Of a DNA stretch of 33,212 nt, positions 13,934-19,883 are shown piece after piece. This DNA comes from a virus. Both the position numbers and the translations under genes were made by a program. Location: positions 1 to 33,212 of IMG/VR virus record IMGVR_UViG_3300046010_003304. The stretch is one strand, 5' to 3'. The notes under the pieces were generated by a model, which searched no databases, was not told the DNA's origin, and worked only from the letters and a program-made list of their open reading frames with translations. How positions within the stretch are numbered: position 1 is the first letter of the stretch; each line of letters starts with the position of its first letter.

Positions 13934-14073
13934 CCAAGAAATCTGGCAAGGGTGCCAAGAACAAAGTCGATGGAATGGGCGACCGCCTGGGCCAGTTCGC
14001 TGGTCGTGCCGAGCTCTTGGCCCAGCCGCACGCAAAGCAGCGAGTGCAGGGCGGTGTTCCAGTAGCGGTTCAT
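13930..14073 (-). CDS. Small hypothetical protein (47 residues)
   Basis: The reading frame starts at the ATG at 14073 with GGAGG 7 nt upstream and overlaps the stop of the preceding gene (ATGA). The protein is helical and somewhat hydrophobic (ALHSLLCVRLGQELG, AQAVAHSIDFVLGTLARFL). Its stop codon overlaps the -35 of promoter D. The amphipathic end could be a membrane-contacting or protein-binding helix. Function is unknown. Confidence 0.6.
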   Translation of the reverse strand: MNRYWNTALHSLLCVRLGQELGTTSELAQAVAHSIDFVLGTLARFLG

Positions 14074-14237
14074 TGGGCGGCCTCCATGGCTCGCAGGGTG
14101 TCGCGGGCTTCGTCCTTCGTGTCGCAGACGGCGACCGTCTCGGTCTGGCCGGTAGCGGCGTCGCGGGCCTCGATCTCCCACCAGCGGAAGCCAGGGGTGC
14201 GGGGGTCTTTGATCGTGATGATGCGGTAGGTGGTCAT
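14070..14237 (-). CDS. Small hypothetical protein (55 residues)
   Basis: The frame runs from the ATG at 14237 (AGGA 6 nt upstream) to a TGA that overlaps the next ATG. The sequence MTTYRIITIKDPRTPGFRWW, then EIEARDAATGQTETVAVCDTKDEARDTLRAME, suggests a beta-beta-beta-alpha fold, like small phage proteins with a DUF-type ferredoxin or dsRBD-like layout. It is part of a unit of three small genes under promoter A. No function is known. Confidence 0.65.
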   Translation of the reverse strand: MTTYRIITIKDPRTPGFRWWEIEARDAATGQTETVAVCDTKDEARDTLRAMEAAQ

Positions 14238-14256
14238 GGCGTGTCCTGTGGGGTGT

Positions 14257-14282
14257 GCCCGGCGGCGTGATTGCCGCCGGGC
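14257..14282. repeat. Perfect 10-bp stem hairpin between small early genes
   Basis: GCCCGGCGGC (14257-14266) and GCCGCCGGGC (14273-14282) pair perfectly around a 6-nt loop. It lies between the stop at 14291 and the start at 14237 on the leftward transcript. No T-run follows, so it is more likely an RNA processing, stability or attenuation element than an intrinsic terminator. Confidence 0.7.
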
Positions 14283-14290
14283 GTGCTCAT

Positions 14291-14536
14291 TTAGGCAGCG
14301 AAGCAGCTGAGCGGCAAACGGATCGTCGCCTTGTCGATCCCCTTGCCAATGGTGCGGAAGTCAGGGCTGACGGTCAGGACATACTCGCCGATGATCTGTG
14401 CCCACTCAACGCTGCGGACAACGTAGTGGCCGCCACCGTTCTTGGTGCGAATCTCGTCGCCAGCCTTGATCGAGCAGCCACCAGTAGCCATCTTGTCGGC
14501 AACCATCCGAATCCCCTTGAGCGTTGCAGCGTTCAT
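14291..14536 (-). CDS. Small hypothetical beta-rich protein
   Basis: This 81-residue protein starts at the ATG at 14536 with GGAGA 7 nt upstream. A short N-terminal helix (MNAATLKGIRMVADKMA) precedes a beta domain (CSIKAGDEIRTKNGGGHYVV, RSVEWAQIIGEYVLTVSP, ATIRLPLSCFAA). It is the first full gene under promoter A. A 10-codon ORF (MTRAIETRRR) lies in its leader directly after the -10. The family is not recognised; small early-expressed phage proteins of this kind often inhibit host functions. Confidence 0.75.
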   Translation of the reverse strand: MNAATLKGIRMVADKMATGGCSIKAGDEIRTKNGGGHYVVRSVEWAQIIGEYVLTVSPDFRTIGKGIDKATIRLPLSCFAA

Positions 14537-14590
14537 CGTTTCGTCTCCCAGTTAGCGTCTGCGGGTCTCAATCGCCCGCGTCATGCCCAT

Positions 14591-14618
14591 AGTTTACCGG
14601 TATCGGTAAAGATGTCAA
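14591..14618 (-). promoter_or_regulatory. Candidate regulated promoter A with perfect operator
   Basis: On the minus strand a consensus -35 TTGACA (14613-14618), a 16-nt spacer and TAAACT (14591-14596) precede the small-gene unit at 14.5-13.9 kb. The spacer and -10 contain the perfect inverted repeat TTTACCG-GTAT-CGGTAAA (14593-14610). A protein bound there would cover the space RNA polymerase needs. It is the best example of the operator consensus. Confidence 0.75.
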
Positions 14619-14661
14619 CAGGGCATGAAAGATTTTTTTGGAACCCGGAAAACGCCGGGAG

Positions 14662-14928
14662 TTAGCGGGCTTTCCGCCGCTTGCCCTTGGCTTTGGCGGC
14701 GGACGCCTGGGATTCCGCCTCGGCCTTCCTGACGTTTGAGTGCGGGGCGAGCTCCGACCGCATGGCTTTGCAGCCCTCCACGCTCACCATCCACGCCCGC
14801 TCGTTGGCCTTGAAGCCAGCCAGCCGCCCTTCCCTCAGGCGCAGCCGGATAAGCCCGTCTGTGCAGCCGGCGATCTCGACCGCCTCCTCGACGCTGCACC
14901 ACTTCCCGTCAGGTGTCATTGAAACCAT
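14662..14928 (-). CDS. Excisionase-like HTH protein
   Basis: The protein has 88 residues if it starts at the ATG at 14928, or 85 from the ATG at 14919. A MerR/excisionase-type helix-turn-helix fills residues 10-53: WCSVEEAVEIAGCTDGLIRL, LREGRLAGFKANERAWMVS, then a second helix. The tail is Lys/Arg/Ala-rich (KAKGKRRKAR). AGGAG lies 1 nt before the first ATG and 10 nt before the second, so 14919 may be the real start of a short-leader message. Divergent from the integrase gene, it is the natural candidate for the excision factor. Confidence 0.75.
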   Translation of the reverse strand: MVSMTPDGKWCSVEEAVEIAGCTDGLIRLRLREGRLAGFKANERAWMVSVEGCKAMRSELAPHSNVRKAEAESQASAAKAKGKRRKAR

Positions 14929-14934
14929 GCTCCT

Positions 14935-14962
14935 ACTCTACCGCCAGCGGTAGACAAGTCAA
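14935..14962 (-). promoter_or_regulatory. Candidate regulated promoter B of the excisionase-like gene
   Basis: TTGACT (14957-14962), a 16-nt spacer and TAGAGT (14935-14940) form a leftward promoter. The perfect inverted repeat TCTACCG-CCAG-CGGTAGA (14937-14954) lies in the spacer and overlaps the -10, with the same geometry as modules A and D. The expected transcription start is at or within a few bases of the ATG at 14928. Confidence 0.72.
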
Positions 14963-15042
14963 ACCCGCCCAATTTGCCCCAGCCCTCCGACCGCCCATAC
15001 GATCGGTTGGCAAAGGTCAATGTTTGAGTGGAGGCGGCTCCC

Positions 15043-15070
15043 CTTACAGAGTTGTATACTGGTGTACACT
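15043..15070 (+). promoter_or_regulatory. Tentative integrase promoter region
   Basis: CTTACA (15043-15048), 16 nt and TACACT (15065-15070) make a weak rightward promoter, with the integrase ribosome site AGGAGAGG at 15081-15088. An alternative -10 is TATACT (15055-15060), which lacks a good -35. The two -10 candidates lie in the palindromic words GTATAC and GTGTACAC (15062-15069), which could be a protein site. The operator repeats of modules A-E do not occur here. Confidence 0.4.
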
Positions 15071-15092
15071 CACGCACCAAAGGAGAGGCAGC

Positions 15093-15986
15093 ATGGAACC
15101 TATGAAGTTGGCGGAACTGTTTGAACGATACGGCGATCTGCGGAACCTCGACGCAAAGACCATGAGGCTGTACGGCATGCTCCTGGAACGCCTGCGAGCG
15201 TTTCTAGGACACGAGCCAACCGTGGCCGACTTGGATGACCTGGTCATCAGTCGCTACCTCAGAGCCCGTGCCACGCAGTCGTGCCGTGGAAAGCAGGTGC
15301 GGCCTGCGACGGTGCAGAAAGACAAGGTGATGCTTCAGGCAGTCTGGAACTTGGCAGCTCGCAAACGGTGGGCGGCAGAATTTCCAGAGCTGCCACGCAT
15401 CAAGGTGGCCAAAAGCCTGCCAACTGGCCGGGCCTACACCAGCGACGACGTGGCCAAACTTGTTAGGCGGGCGATGCTCCGCAAGGGCCGCACAGGTGGC
15501 AAGCCGTCGTGCTGGTGGTGGTCTACGCTCATCTACATGGCGTACTGCTCGGGAGAGCGCCTGTCGGCCCTGCTCGCCCTACGGTGGCGTGAGGTGGATC
15601 TGGTGCGGCGGCGCGTCCGGTTTCTCGGCGACACCAGGAAAGGCCGCACGCACGACATCGAGCGGGACTTCACCCAGCAGCTGGCTGACATGCTGGCGTC
15701 TCGAGAGGGCAAGCCGGACGAACTGGTGTGGCCATGGGACAGGCAGACAGCCAGCCTGTGGACAAGCCTCAAACTGCTCTGCCGGCTGGCCGACGTGAAA
15801 TACAGAGGCTTTCACGGGCTGCGGCGGACGCGGGCCTCCTACGCTGCCTTGGTCGGCGGAACGGCCGCAGCCACTCAGGTGCTGGATCACAGCGACCCGA
15901 AGCTGCAAGAGCGATACGTCGACTCAGCCATCTGCCCCAGCGAGCAGAGCAGCGTTGACGTGATGCCGCCACTCGACATCGGATAA
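15093..15986 (+). CDS. int: Tyrosine recombinase (phage integrase)
   Basis: The protein has 297 residues from the ATG at 15093, 4 nt after AGGAGAGG. The N-terminal SAM-like arm domain covers about 1-100. The catalytic domain has the complete set: Arg156 in CSGERLSALLALRW, Lys183 in the beta turn, His241-x-x-Arg244 in FHGLRRTRAS, His266 in VLDHSDP and the nucleophile Tyr275 in ERYVDS. It should integrate and, with the excisionase-like protein, excise the phage. It is the only + strand gene. Open frame extends upstream to 14913, but that overlaps promoter B and has no ribosome site. Confidence 0.96.
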   Translation: MEPMKLAELFERYGDLRNLDAKTMRLYGMLLERLRAFLGHEPTVADLDDLVISRYLRARATQSCRGKQVRPATVQKDKVMLQAVWNLAARKRWAAEFPELPRIKVAKSLPTGRAYTSDDVAKLVRRAMLRKGRTGGKPSCWWWSTLIYMAYCSGERLSALLALRWREVDLVRRRVRFLGDTRKGRTHDIERDFTQQLADMLASREGKPDELVWPWDRQTASLWTSLKLLCRLADVKYRGFHGLRRTRASYAALVGGTAAATQVLDHSDPKLQERYVDSAICPSEQSSVDVMPPLDIG

Positions 15987-15987
15987 A

Positions 15988-16056
15988 CCGGGCAAGCGGG
16001 GAGGCAGCGCGGGGGAAAGGGAGGGAACCCCTGCGATGCCTCAACCCGCCGCCCGG
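15988..16056. terminator. 69-nt extended hairpin between convergent genes, bidirectional terminator candidate
   Basis: Nearly the whole gap between int and the leftward gene at 16058 folds on itself: CCGGGC (15988-15993) with GCCCGG (16051-16056), GCGGG (15996-16000) with CCCGC (16045-16049), GAGGCA (16001-16006) with TGCCTC (16037-16042), and CGCGGGGG (16008-16015) with CCCCTGCG (16028-16035; one G-T pair). The loop is 12 nt. There are only small bulges. No T-run is present on either side, so it may stop or stabilise both transcripts by structure alone. Confidence 0.65.
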
Positions 16057-16057
16057 C

Positions 16058-16267
16058 TCACGGATACCAAGACGCCGAGTGGTAGATCTGCTCCTCGTAT
16101 CGCGCCCGCTGCACGGCCAGCTCGCCGTTCAGCCTGGCGATCTCGGCCAGCAGCCGCATGACGTGGGCCGCCAGCGTGCCGCTCGTGCCCTGGTCCCAGC
16201 AGCCCGAGAACTTGCGGGCGTCACGCTCAGCCTTCGTCATGTATTCCAGCGTCAGTGGCTCAGCCAT
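16058..16267 (-). CDS. Hypothetical coiled-coil protein, last gene of the late block
   Basis: The protein has 69 residues from the ATG at 16267 (GAGGGG just upstream), overlapping the previous gene by 8 nt. The N-terminus carries KAERDARKFSGCWDQGTSG. A long Leu/Ala/Arg helix follows (HVMRLLAEIARLNGELAVQ), probably a coiled coil. It is the last leftward gene before the large hairpin and integrase. Function is unknown. Confidence 0.65.
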   Translation of the reverse strand: MAEPLTLEYMTKAERDARKFSGCWDQGTSGTLAAHVMRLLAEIARLNGELAVQRARYEEQIYHSASWYP

Positions 16268-16733
16268 CGCGCCCCTCTTCAAATAAGACGATCGCCAACA
16301 AGCTATAGGCCGCCAGATCCTTCAGCGTGTCGATCACGCCTTCGTGCACCAGGCGGCCCGTGCGGCAGTACGTCCGCAATCGCTGGACCTTGTCGGCAAT
16401 GCGCACCATGCACCCACGCCACGGCTCAATGCACACGAAATCGGCCCCTTGGCGAATGTTGGCCAGCGGGTCTTCCTCGCTCCCGTAGTCGGCGCTCTTG
16501 GATTCGTGGAGCTGCTGCATCTCGTTGAGCAGTCGCACGAATGCGGCGCTGCTCGGGTGGCGTGCTGGCTCGCCAGCAAAGCGCTGAATTATGTCATCCG
16601 CCGTCGCTCCGCCTTTCGCCTGCATCTGCTCATACCAATGCTTATGTGGCACGCCTGCGTCCTGAGCGGCGCGTCGCTGCTCAACTGCGTGGCGTAGGTC
16701 TTCGTTGGCTTTGTCCAAGAGTGCTGCGGTCAT
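16260..16733 (-). CDS. DUF1599-like (nucleotide modification associated) protein
   Basis: The protein has 157 residues from the ATG at 16733, with AAGGG upstream. A TTG at 16781 overlapping the previous stop is the alternative start. The C-terminal two thirds contain HESKSADYGSEEDPLANIRQ, GCMVRIADKVQRLRTY and GVIDTLKDLAAYSLLAI, which fits the DUF1599 pattern of K-x2-DYG, DKxxRL and DTLxDLAxY. Members often sit beside DNA modification or nucleotide metabolism genes in phages and may be MazG-like helical hydrolases. It follows a metallophosphoesterase here. Confidence 0.7.
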   Translation of the reverse strand: MTAALLDKANEDLRHAVEQRRAAQDAGVPHKHWYEQMQAKGGATADDIIQRFAGEPARHPSSAAFVRLLNEMQQLHESKSADYGSEEDPLANIRQGADFVCIEPWRGCMVRIADKVQRLRTYCRTGRLVHEGVIDTLKDLAAYSLLAIVLFEEGRDG

Positions 16734-16777
16734 CTGTGCCCTTTCGGTAGAGGTGAGCAGCCAGCATGCGGCGCGCG

Positions 16778-17779
16778 TCAAGCGGAACGCACGGTGCCGT
16801 CCGCCATGATGCGAAAGTTATGCACGTCGAATGCCCCGCCTTCGTGAACGGCGACAACAGCGCACCCATGGTTCCACGAGTTCACGCGCGAATACTCAGG
16901 CGTGAGATCGCACAGGCAGCCGACAGACCATGCGGCTGTCTCTCTGTGCTTCCAATCGGATTCGGTGTGGTTGCTCGAGCGGTGATGGTGGCCGACCAAG
17001 CCAGTGCCCTTCAGCCGCATCCACACACCACGGGCTGCGTTGACCGGAGCCGCCATTCCACGCGGCAGCTCGTGCCCGTGGAAGACAGGAAGTTTTCCCA
17101 GCATCACCGGGCGCTGGTCTTCGACCAGCTCGATGTTCTGCTCGCCCAGGTTCAGCCAAGCGTGCAGGCTCATTCGTGGATCGTCAGAGATTTCGGCGGC
17201 GTGCTGAAACAGCCAATGCTGCCAGCGCTCTTCATGGTTTCCGAGTTTGTAGATGATCGGAATGCTGGGAAACTCAGCCCGTAAATACGCCAGAAAGTCA
17301 CGCACAGACTCCAACTCCGATTTGAAGTCTCTTTGTTTCGGGTCTTTCATGTACCGACTGATGCTGTAGAAGTCGGCGATGTCGCCGTTCAAGAGCAACG
17401 CCGCCAACTCTTGCCGCCGCAGACAGCCGACAGCCGCAGCCACGGCGATTTCCGAGTGATACGGTACGTGCACGTCGGATAGGATTCCCACCGAGCCACG
17501 CACGTTGAGCACGTACGGACTCCACGACTCGGCCACGCTCTTTGGCATCGGCATCTGCACGCCAGCCTTGCGAGCTGCTCGAGGTGCCACGGCTTTTATT
17601 TTCTTTCGGTGCAGCTTGCCGTGCTGCCCGAACTGCCGCTGCATCCGCATGCGGGCCTGGTGCAGCGTGATCGCACCGTTGCACTCTTTGACGAGCCGGC
17701 GTGCGAGAGTCTGGCACGGGGCGTCTGGGTGCATGCGGGCGAGACGCCGCGACATCTCGGTGATCGGGTCACCGCCCAT
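16778..17779 (-). CDS. Calcineurin-like metallophosphoesterase
   Basis: The protein has 333 residues from the ATG at 17779, with GGAGG 7 nt upstream. An N-terminal helical region of about 90 residues with many Arg and Lys is followed by the phosphoesterase motifs in order: SDVHVPYH (Asp102, His104), GDIADFYS (Asp133), GNHEERW (Asn181, His182), FHGHE (His234, His236) and GHHH (about 263-266). All the metal ligands expected of the family are present. It could act on nucleic acid ends, nucleotides or phosphoproteins. A position after the tail genes is unusual for a repair enzyme. Confidence 0.9.
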   Translation of the reverse strand: MGGDPITEMSRRLARMHPDAPCQTLARRLVKECNGAITLHQARMRMQRQFGQHGKLHRKKIKAVAPRAARKAGVQMPMPKSVAESWSPYVLNVRGSVGILSDVHVPYHSEIAVAAAVGCLRRQELAALLLNGDIADFYSISRYMKDPKQRDFKSELESVRDFLAYLRAEFPSIPIIYKLGNHEERWQHWLFQHAAEISDDPRMSLHAWLNLGEQNIELVEDQRPVMLGKLPVFHGHELPRGMAAPVNAARGVWMRLKGTGLVGHHHRSSNHTESDWKHRETAAWSVGCLCDLTPEYSRVNSWNHGCAVVAVHEGGAFDVHNFRIMADGTVRSA

Positions 17780-17957
17780 GCTTTTTCCTCCGTGCCTTGG
17801 CCTTCGGCTTCCGCTTGGCGGCACCGCGCCGCAGAATCATGTTGCCGTCATCGTCCAGGATGCCGAGGCCCGTAGCCTCTTCATCATCGAAGTCGAGCTC
17901 GGCGAGATTAGGCCGCTGGGCCTTCGGCTGCGGCTGCTGCTTGGGCTTCTTTGGCAC
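17769..17957 (-). CDS. Small basic/acidic linker protein
   Basis: The protein has 62 residues. I choose the GTG at 17957 because GGAGG lies 6 nt before it; an ATG at 18023 would add 22 residues deep inside the upstream gene. The protein is low-complexity: a Lys/Pro/Gln-rich start (PKKPKQQPQPKAQRP), an acidic middle (LDFDDEEATGLGILDDDGN) and a Lys/Arg tail. It overlaps the metallophosphoesterase start. It looks disordered and may bind nucleic acid or a virion protein. No family is known. Confidence 0.6.
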   Translation of the reverse strand: MPKKPKQQPQPKAQRPNLAELDFDDEEATGLGILDDDGNMILRRGAAKRKPKAKARRKKHGR

Positions 17958-18408
17958 GGCGGGCCTCCGCTTTGCGGGCGTTGGCAATCGCCCGCCTGAC
18001 AAGCATCCTGCCAGCCACGTCAAGGAATGGCAGGCCGCGCTCCTCGGCAGCCTCGCGCAAAAAGCCCATGATCTCGGTCATGCCTTCTGGAGAATCGCAC
18101 CAGTCGCAGCCCTTGGCGTCCATGTAGGCGGCGCGGGATGTGCATTTGCAGTCGGGCGTGGCGACGATGCGAAAGGGCCAGCCGGCGAGGAGGGATTTTA
18201 GTTCGGTGCCTGGGCCGTGCGAGGGCTCTGGTGGGCCGGGTGGCGGCGGCTCGAAACCTATTTTCGGCTCCTGCGGATATGCTGCATGGTTAACGTCAAT
18301 CGTCCATTGGTCGCCGTCTTGCGCGATGACGCACGGCATCACCGCTTCAAGCGTGTAGCCACGCTCGCGGCATCTTGCCTCTAAGTATTTTCTGTGGCAT
18401 GTGGTCAT
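17908..18408 (-). CDS. Tail-region protein with CxC...CxxC motif
   Basis: The protein has 166 residues from the ATG at 18408, which overlaps the upstream stop (ATGA); a GTG at 18438 is the alternative. Residues 1-30 hold CHRKYLEARCRERGYTLEAV and CVI. A Pro-rich linker follows, then GPGTELKSLLAGW, the Cys motif CKCTSRAAYMDAKGCDWC, and helices FLREAAEERGLPF and LLVRRAIANARKAEARR. I recall similar GxGTELK...CxC...CxxC proteins in planctomycete phage-like loci without known function. The four Cys could bind metal. Confidence 0.75.
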   Translation of the reverse strand: MTTCHRKYLEARCRERGYTLEAVMPCVIAQDGDQWTIDVNHAAYPQEPKIGFEPPPPGPPEPSHGPGTELKSLLAGWPFRIVATPDCKCTSRAAYMDAKGCDWCDSPEGMTEIMGFLREAAEERGLPFLDVAGRMLVRRAIANARKAEARRAKEAQAAAAAEGPAA

Positions 18409-18944
18409 GGAAGCGGATTTGCTGAGAGCTTTATCCACTCTGGAAAAATAGGATCATCGTCTGGATTCACGTCGCACTTGTAAGTAGTGCCTGCGTCGGT
18501 TTCGTCATAGGTGACTACAAAATCGCTACGGGTCAGCGTAATGTCGCCGGTCGGGAATGCGTAGAAACAATCGCCCAAATTTTCCATTCCATCTGTGCTG
18601 AAGATACTTGTTTTGTTCGCGCAGTTGGTGCTGGACCCTTTCGCTATTTCGTTGGAATCAAGGTATTTGTAATGCCTGAGAGTATTGGTGCCTCTAACTG
18701 GATATCCCTGCAGAGTATAAACTCTCCATCCGCCGCCCATGCACGAGCCAACCAGATAGCCGGATTCAAAATTCTGCGGGGTGCCAAACTCATCGCAAAC
18801 ACCATTAACGATGAAGGCATTTGCAGTACACCAAGTGATTGTCCGCACTGCGCGCGCGCCTGGATAGATTAGCGGCGGCTTTATGTGTACGTATGCGTTG
18901 CTGCATGTGCACACGCCACCACCACCACCACAACAACATGCCAT
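18405..18944 (-). CDS. Cys/Gly-rich tail-region protein
   Basis: The protein has 179 residues. It starts MACCCGGGGGVCTCS, five Cys in fourteen residues, and then becomes a beta-rich, Tyr/Asn/Thr-rich sequence typical of surface-exposed virion proteins, with further Cys (WCTANAF, GVCDEFG, GSCMGGGW, NCANKT, GDCFYAF, KCDVNP). The many Cys suggest disulfides or metal sites. It lies 2 nt after the previous tail gene and may be part of the tail tip or fibre. No family is recognised. Confidence 0.7.
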   Translation of the reverse strand: MACCCGGGGGVCTCSNAYVHIKPPLIYPGARAVRTITWCTANAFIVNGVCDEFGTPQNFESGYLVGSCMGGGWRVYTLQGYPVRGTNTLRHYKYLDSNEIAKGSSTNCANKTSIFSTDGMENLGDCFYAFPTGDITLTRSDFVVTYDETDAGTTYKCDVNPDDDPIFPEWIKLSANPLP

Positions 18945-18946
18945 GG

Positions 18947-19495
18947 TTACGCCTTGAACCGAACGAACGTGGAAGTAAACGTGGAAGACACAATCGTGAC
19001 CGAAGTTGTCACGAGCGTCTTCCCGATGCTGATAGTGCAGGCAGACGTGTTGAGCGAAGCCGACAGCGTCACGTCTGTCATTACTGCCGTAGATGATGTT
19101 GCTCTAACAAAAACCGCCGTCGCCGTCTCAAACGGCACGTCGATCAGAAACCAGGCCGTGCCGTCCTTGGCGATGGCACAGTCCGTAGTCGCGTTGGTCG
19201 CAGCAGAGAGCGGGAAGAACAGATTCACCGCTACCGCCGTGTTTGGCGTGTTGGTCTGGTTCTTGAACGTCACCGTTTTTGTGGCACCGATCGACCACGC
19301 GCCGGTAAAGGTGCAGACGCGGAAAACTTTTGCGCCACCCGGCAGCGGGTGGTCAAACGTTAGCCCAGGCTGTTCCCGGTTGCCGCCCTCCACCGTGCGT
19401 ACGGCATCGGCAATCCGCTGCGCCGATTGGCGCGTGAATTTGACGTACTGGTTGCCAGCCGCCTGCGGTCCGCTGTTCGCCTTCTGGCTGCCCAC
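18947..19495 (-). CDS. Beta-rich tail-region structural protein
   Basis: The protein has 182 residues, from a GTG at 19495 with GAGG 6 nt upstream. It contains the recurring phage/planctomycete motif QSAQRIADAVRTVEGG near residues 24-39, then a Thr/Ser/Ala-rich beta sandwich-like sequence (AWSIGATKTVTFKNQTNTPN, LSASLNTSACTISIGK). Low charge and the Thr content fit a virion tail-tip or fibre component. The exact role is inferred from its position downstream of the tape measure. Confidence 0.72.
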   Translation of the reverse strand: MGSQKANSGPQAAGNQYVKFTRQSAQRIADAVRTVEGGNREQPGLTFDHPLPGGAKVFRVCTFTGAWSIGATKTVTFKNQTNTPNTAVAVNLFFPLSAATNATTDCAIAKDGTAWFLIDVPFETATAVFVRATSSTAVMTDVTLSASLNTSACTISIGKTLVTTSVTIVSSTFTSTFVRFKA

Positions 19496-19496
19496 G

Positions 19497-19874
19497 TCAG
19501 CCCTCGACGATCGTAATGACCAGTTTGGTGCCGGTTAGGTTTGACTGGCAGGCGTAGCTGCCAGCCGCCAGGCGGCCAACGGCAGCCTCACCGCCGAGCA
19601 GCGATACGGTGGGCACCATTGCCCCAGCTGACAGCTGCCCGAACGACACAGACGCCGTCTGTACCGTGGATAGGTTGCGAGCAAAGAACACGCCCACGGT
19701 GGACAACGACGCCGTGCTGATCGCAGACGTGCCCGCTGCGTTCGTGCCGGGCGTGAGCGTGAGCGTAGTCATGCCCGTGGCGTTCATTGAGGTTGTGACG
19801 CCAGCCGCAGAGAACGCCTGCGTCAGCTGGTCCTTGGTTATGTTGCCGGTGATGGTGTAGACGATGTCTGGCAT
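19497..19874 (-). CDS. Small beta-rich tail-region protein
   Basis: This 125-residue protein starts at the ATG at 19874, with AAGGA 6 nt upstream. It opens VYTITGNITKDQLTQAFSAA and continues with Thr/Ser/Gly-rich strands (TTLTLTPGTNAAGTSAISTA, ARNLSTVQTASVSFGQ, LAAGSYACQSNLTGTKLVI). The composition resembles Ig-like or sandwich modules in virions. It lies between two tail genes. A minor tail or decoration role is inferred. Confidence 0.7.
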   Translation of the reverse strand: MPDIVYTITGNITKDQLTQAFSAAGVTTSMNATGMTTLTLTPGTNAAGTSAISTASLSTVGVFFARNLSTVQTASVSFGQLSAGAMVPTVSLLGGEAAVGRLAAGSYACQSNLTGTKLVITIVEG

Positions 19875-19883
19875 GGCGAATCC

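Noticed and set aside
13897-14229. + strand frame opposite the small early genes
   Set aside because: Its start lies within module D and its product is Arg/Ser-rich without motif, while the opposite strand has coupled genes with good ribosome sites.
14630-14657. T-run (GATTTTTTTGG) beside a CCCGG...CCGGG hairpin
   Set aside because: On the + strand the T-run precedes the hairpin, and on the minus strand the hairpin is followed by A residues. Neither orientation gives an intrinsic terminator.
18911-18936. CCACCACCACC-type simple repeat
   Set aside because: It encodes the Cys/Gly-rich start of a tail protein on the other strand, so no separate element is needed.
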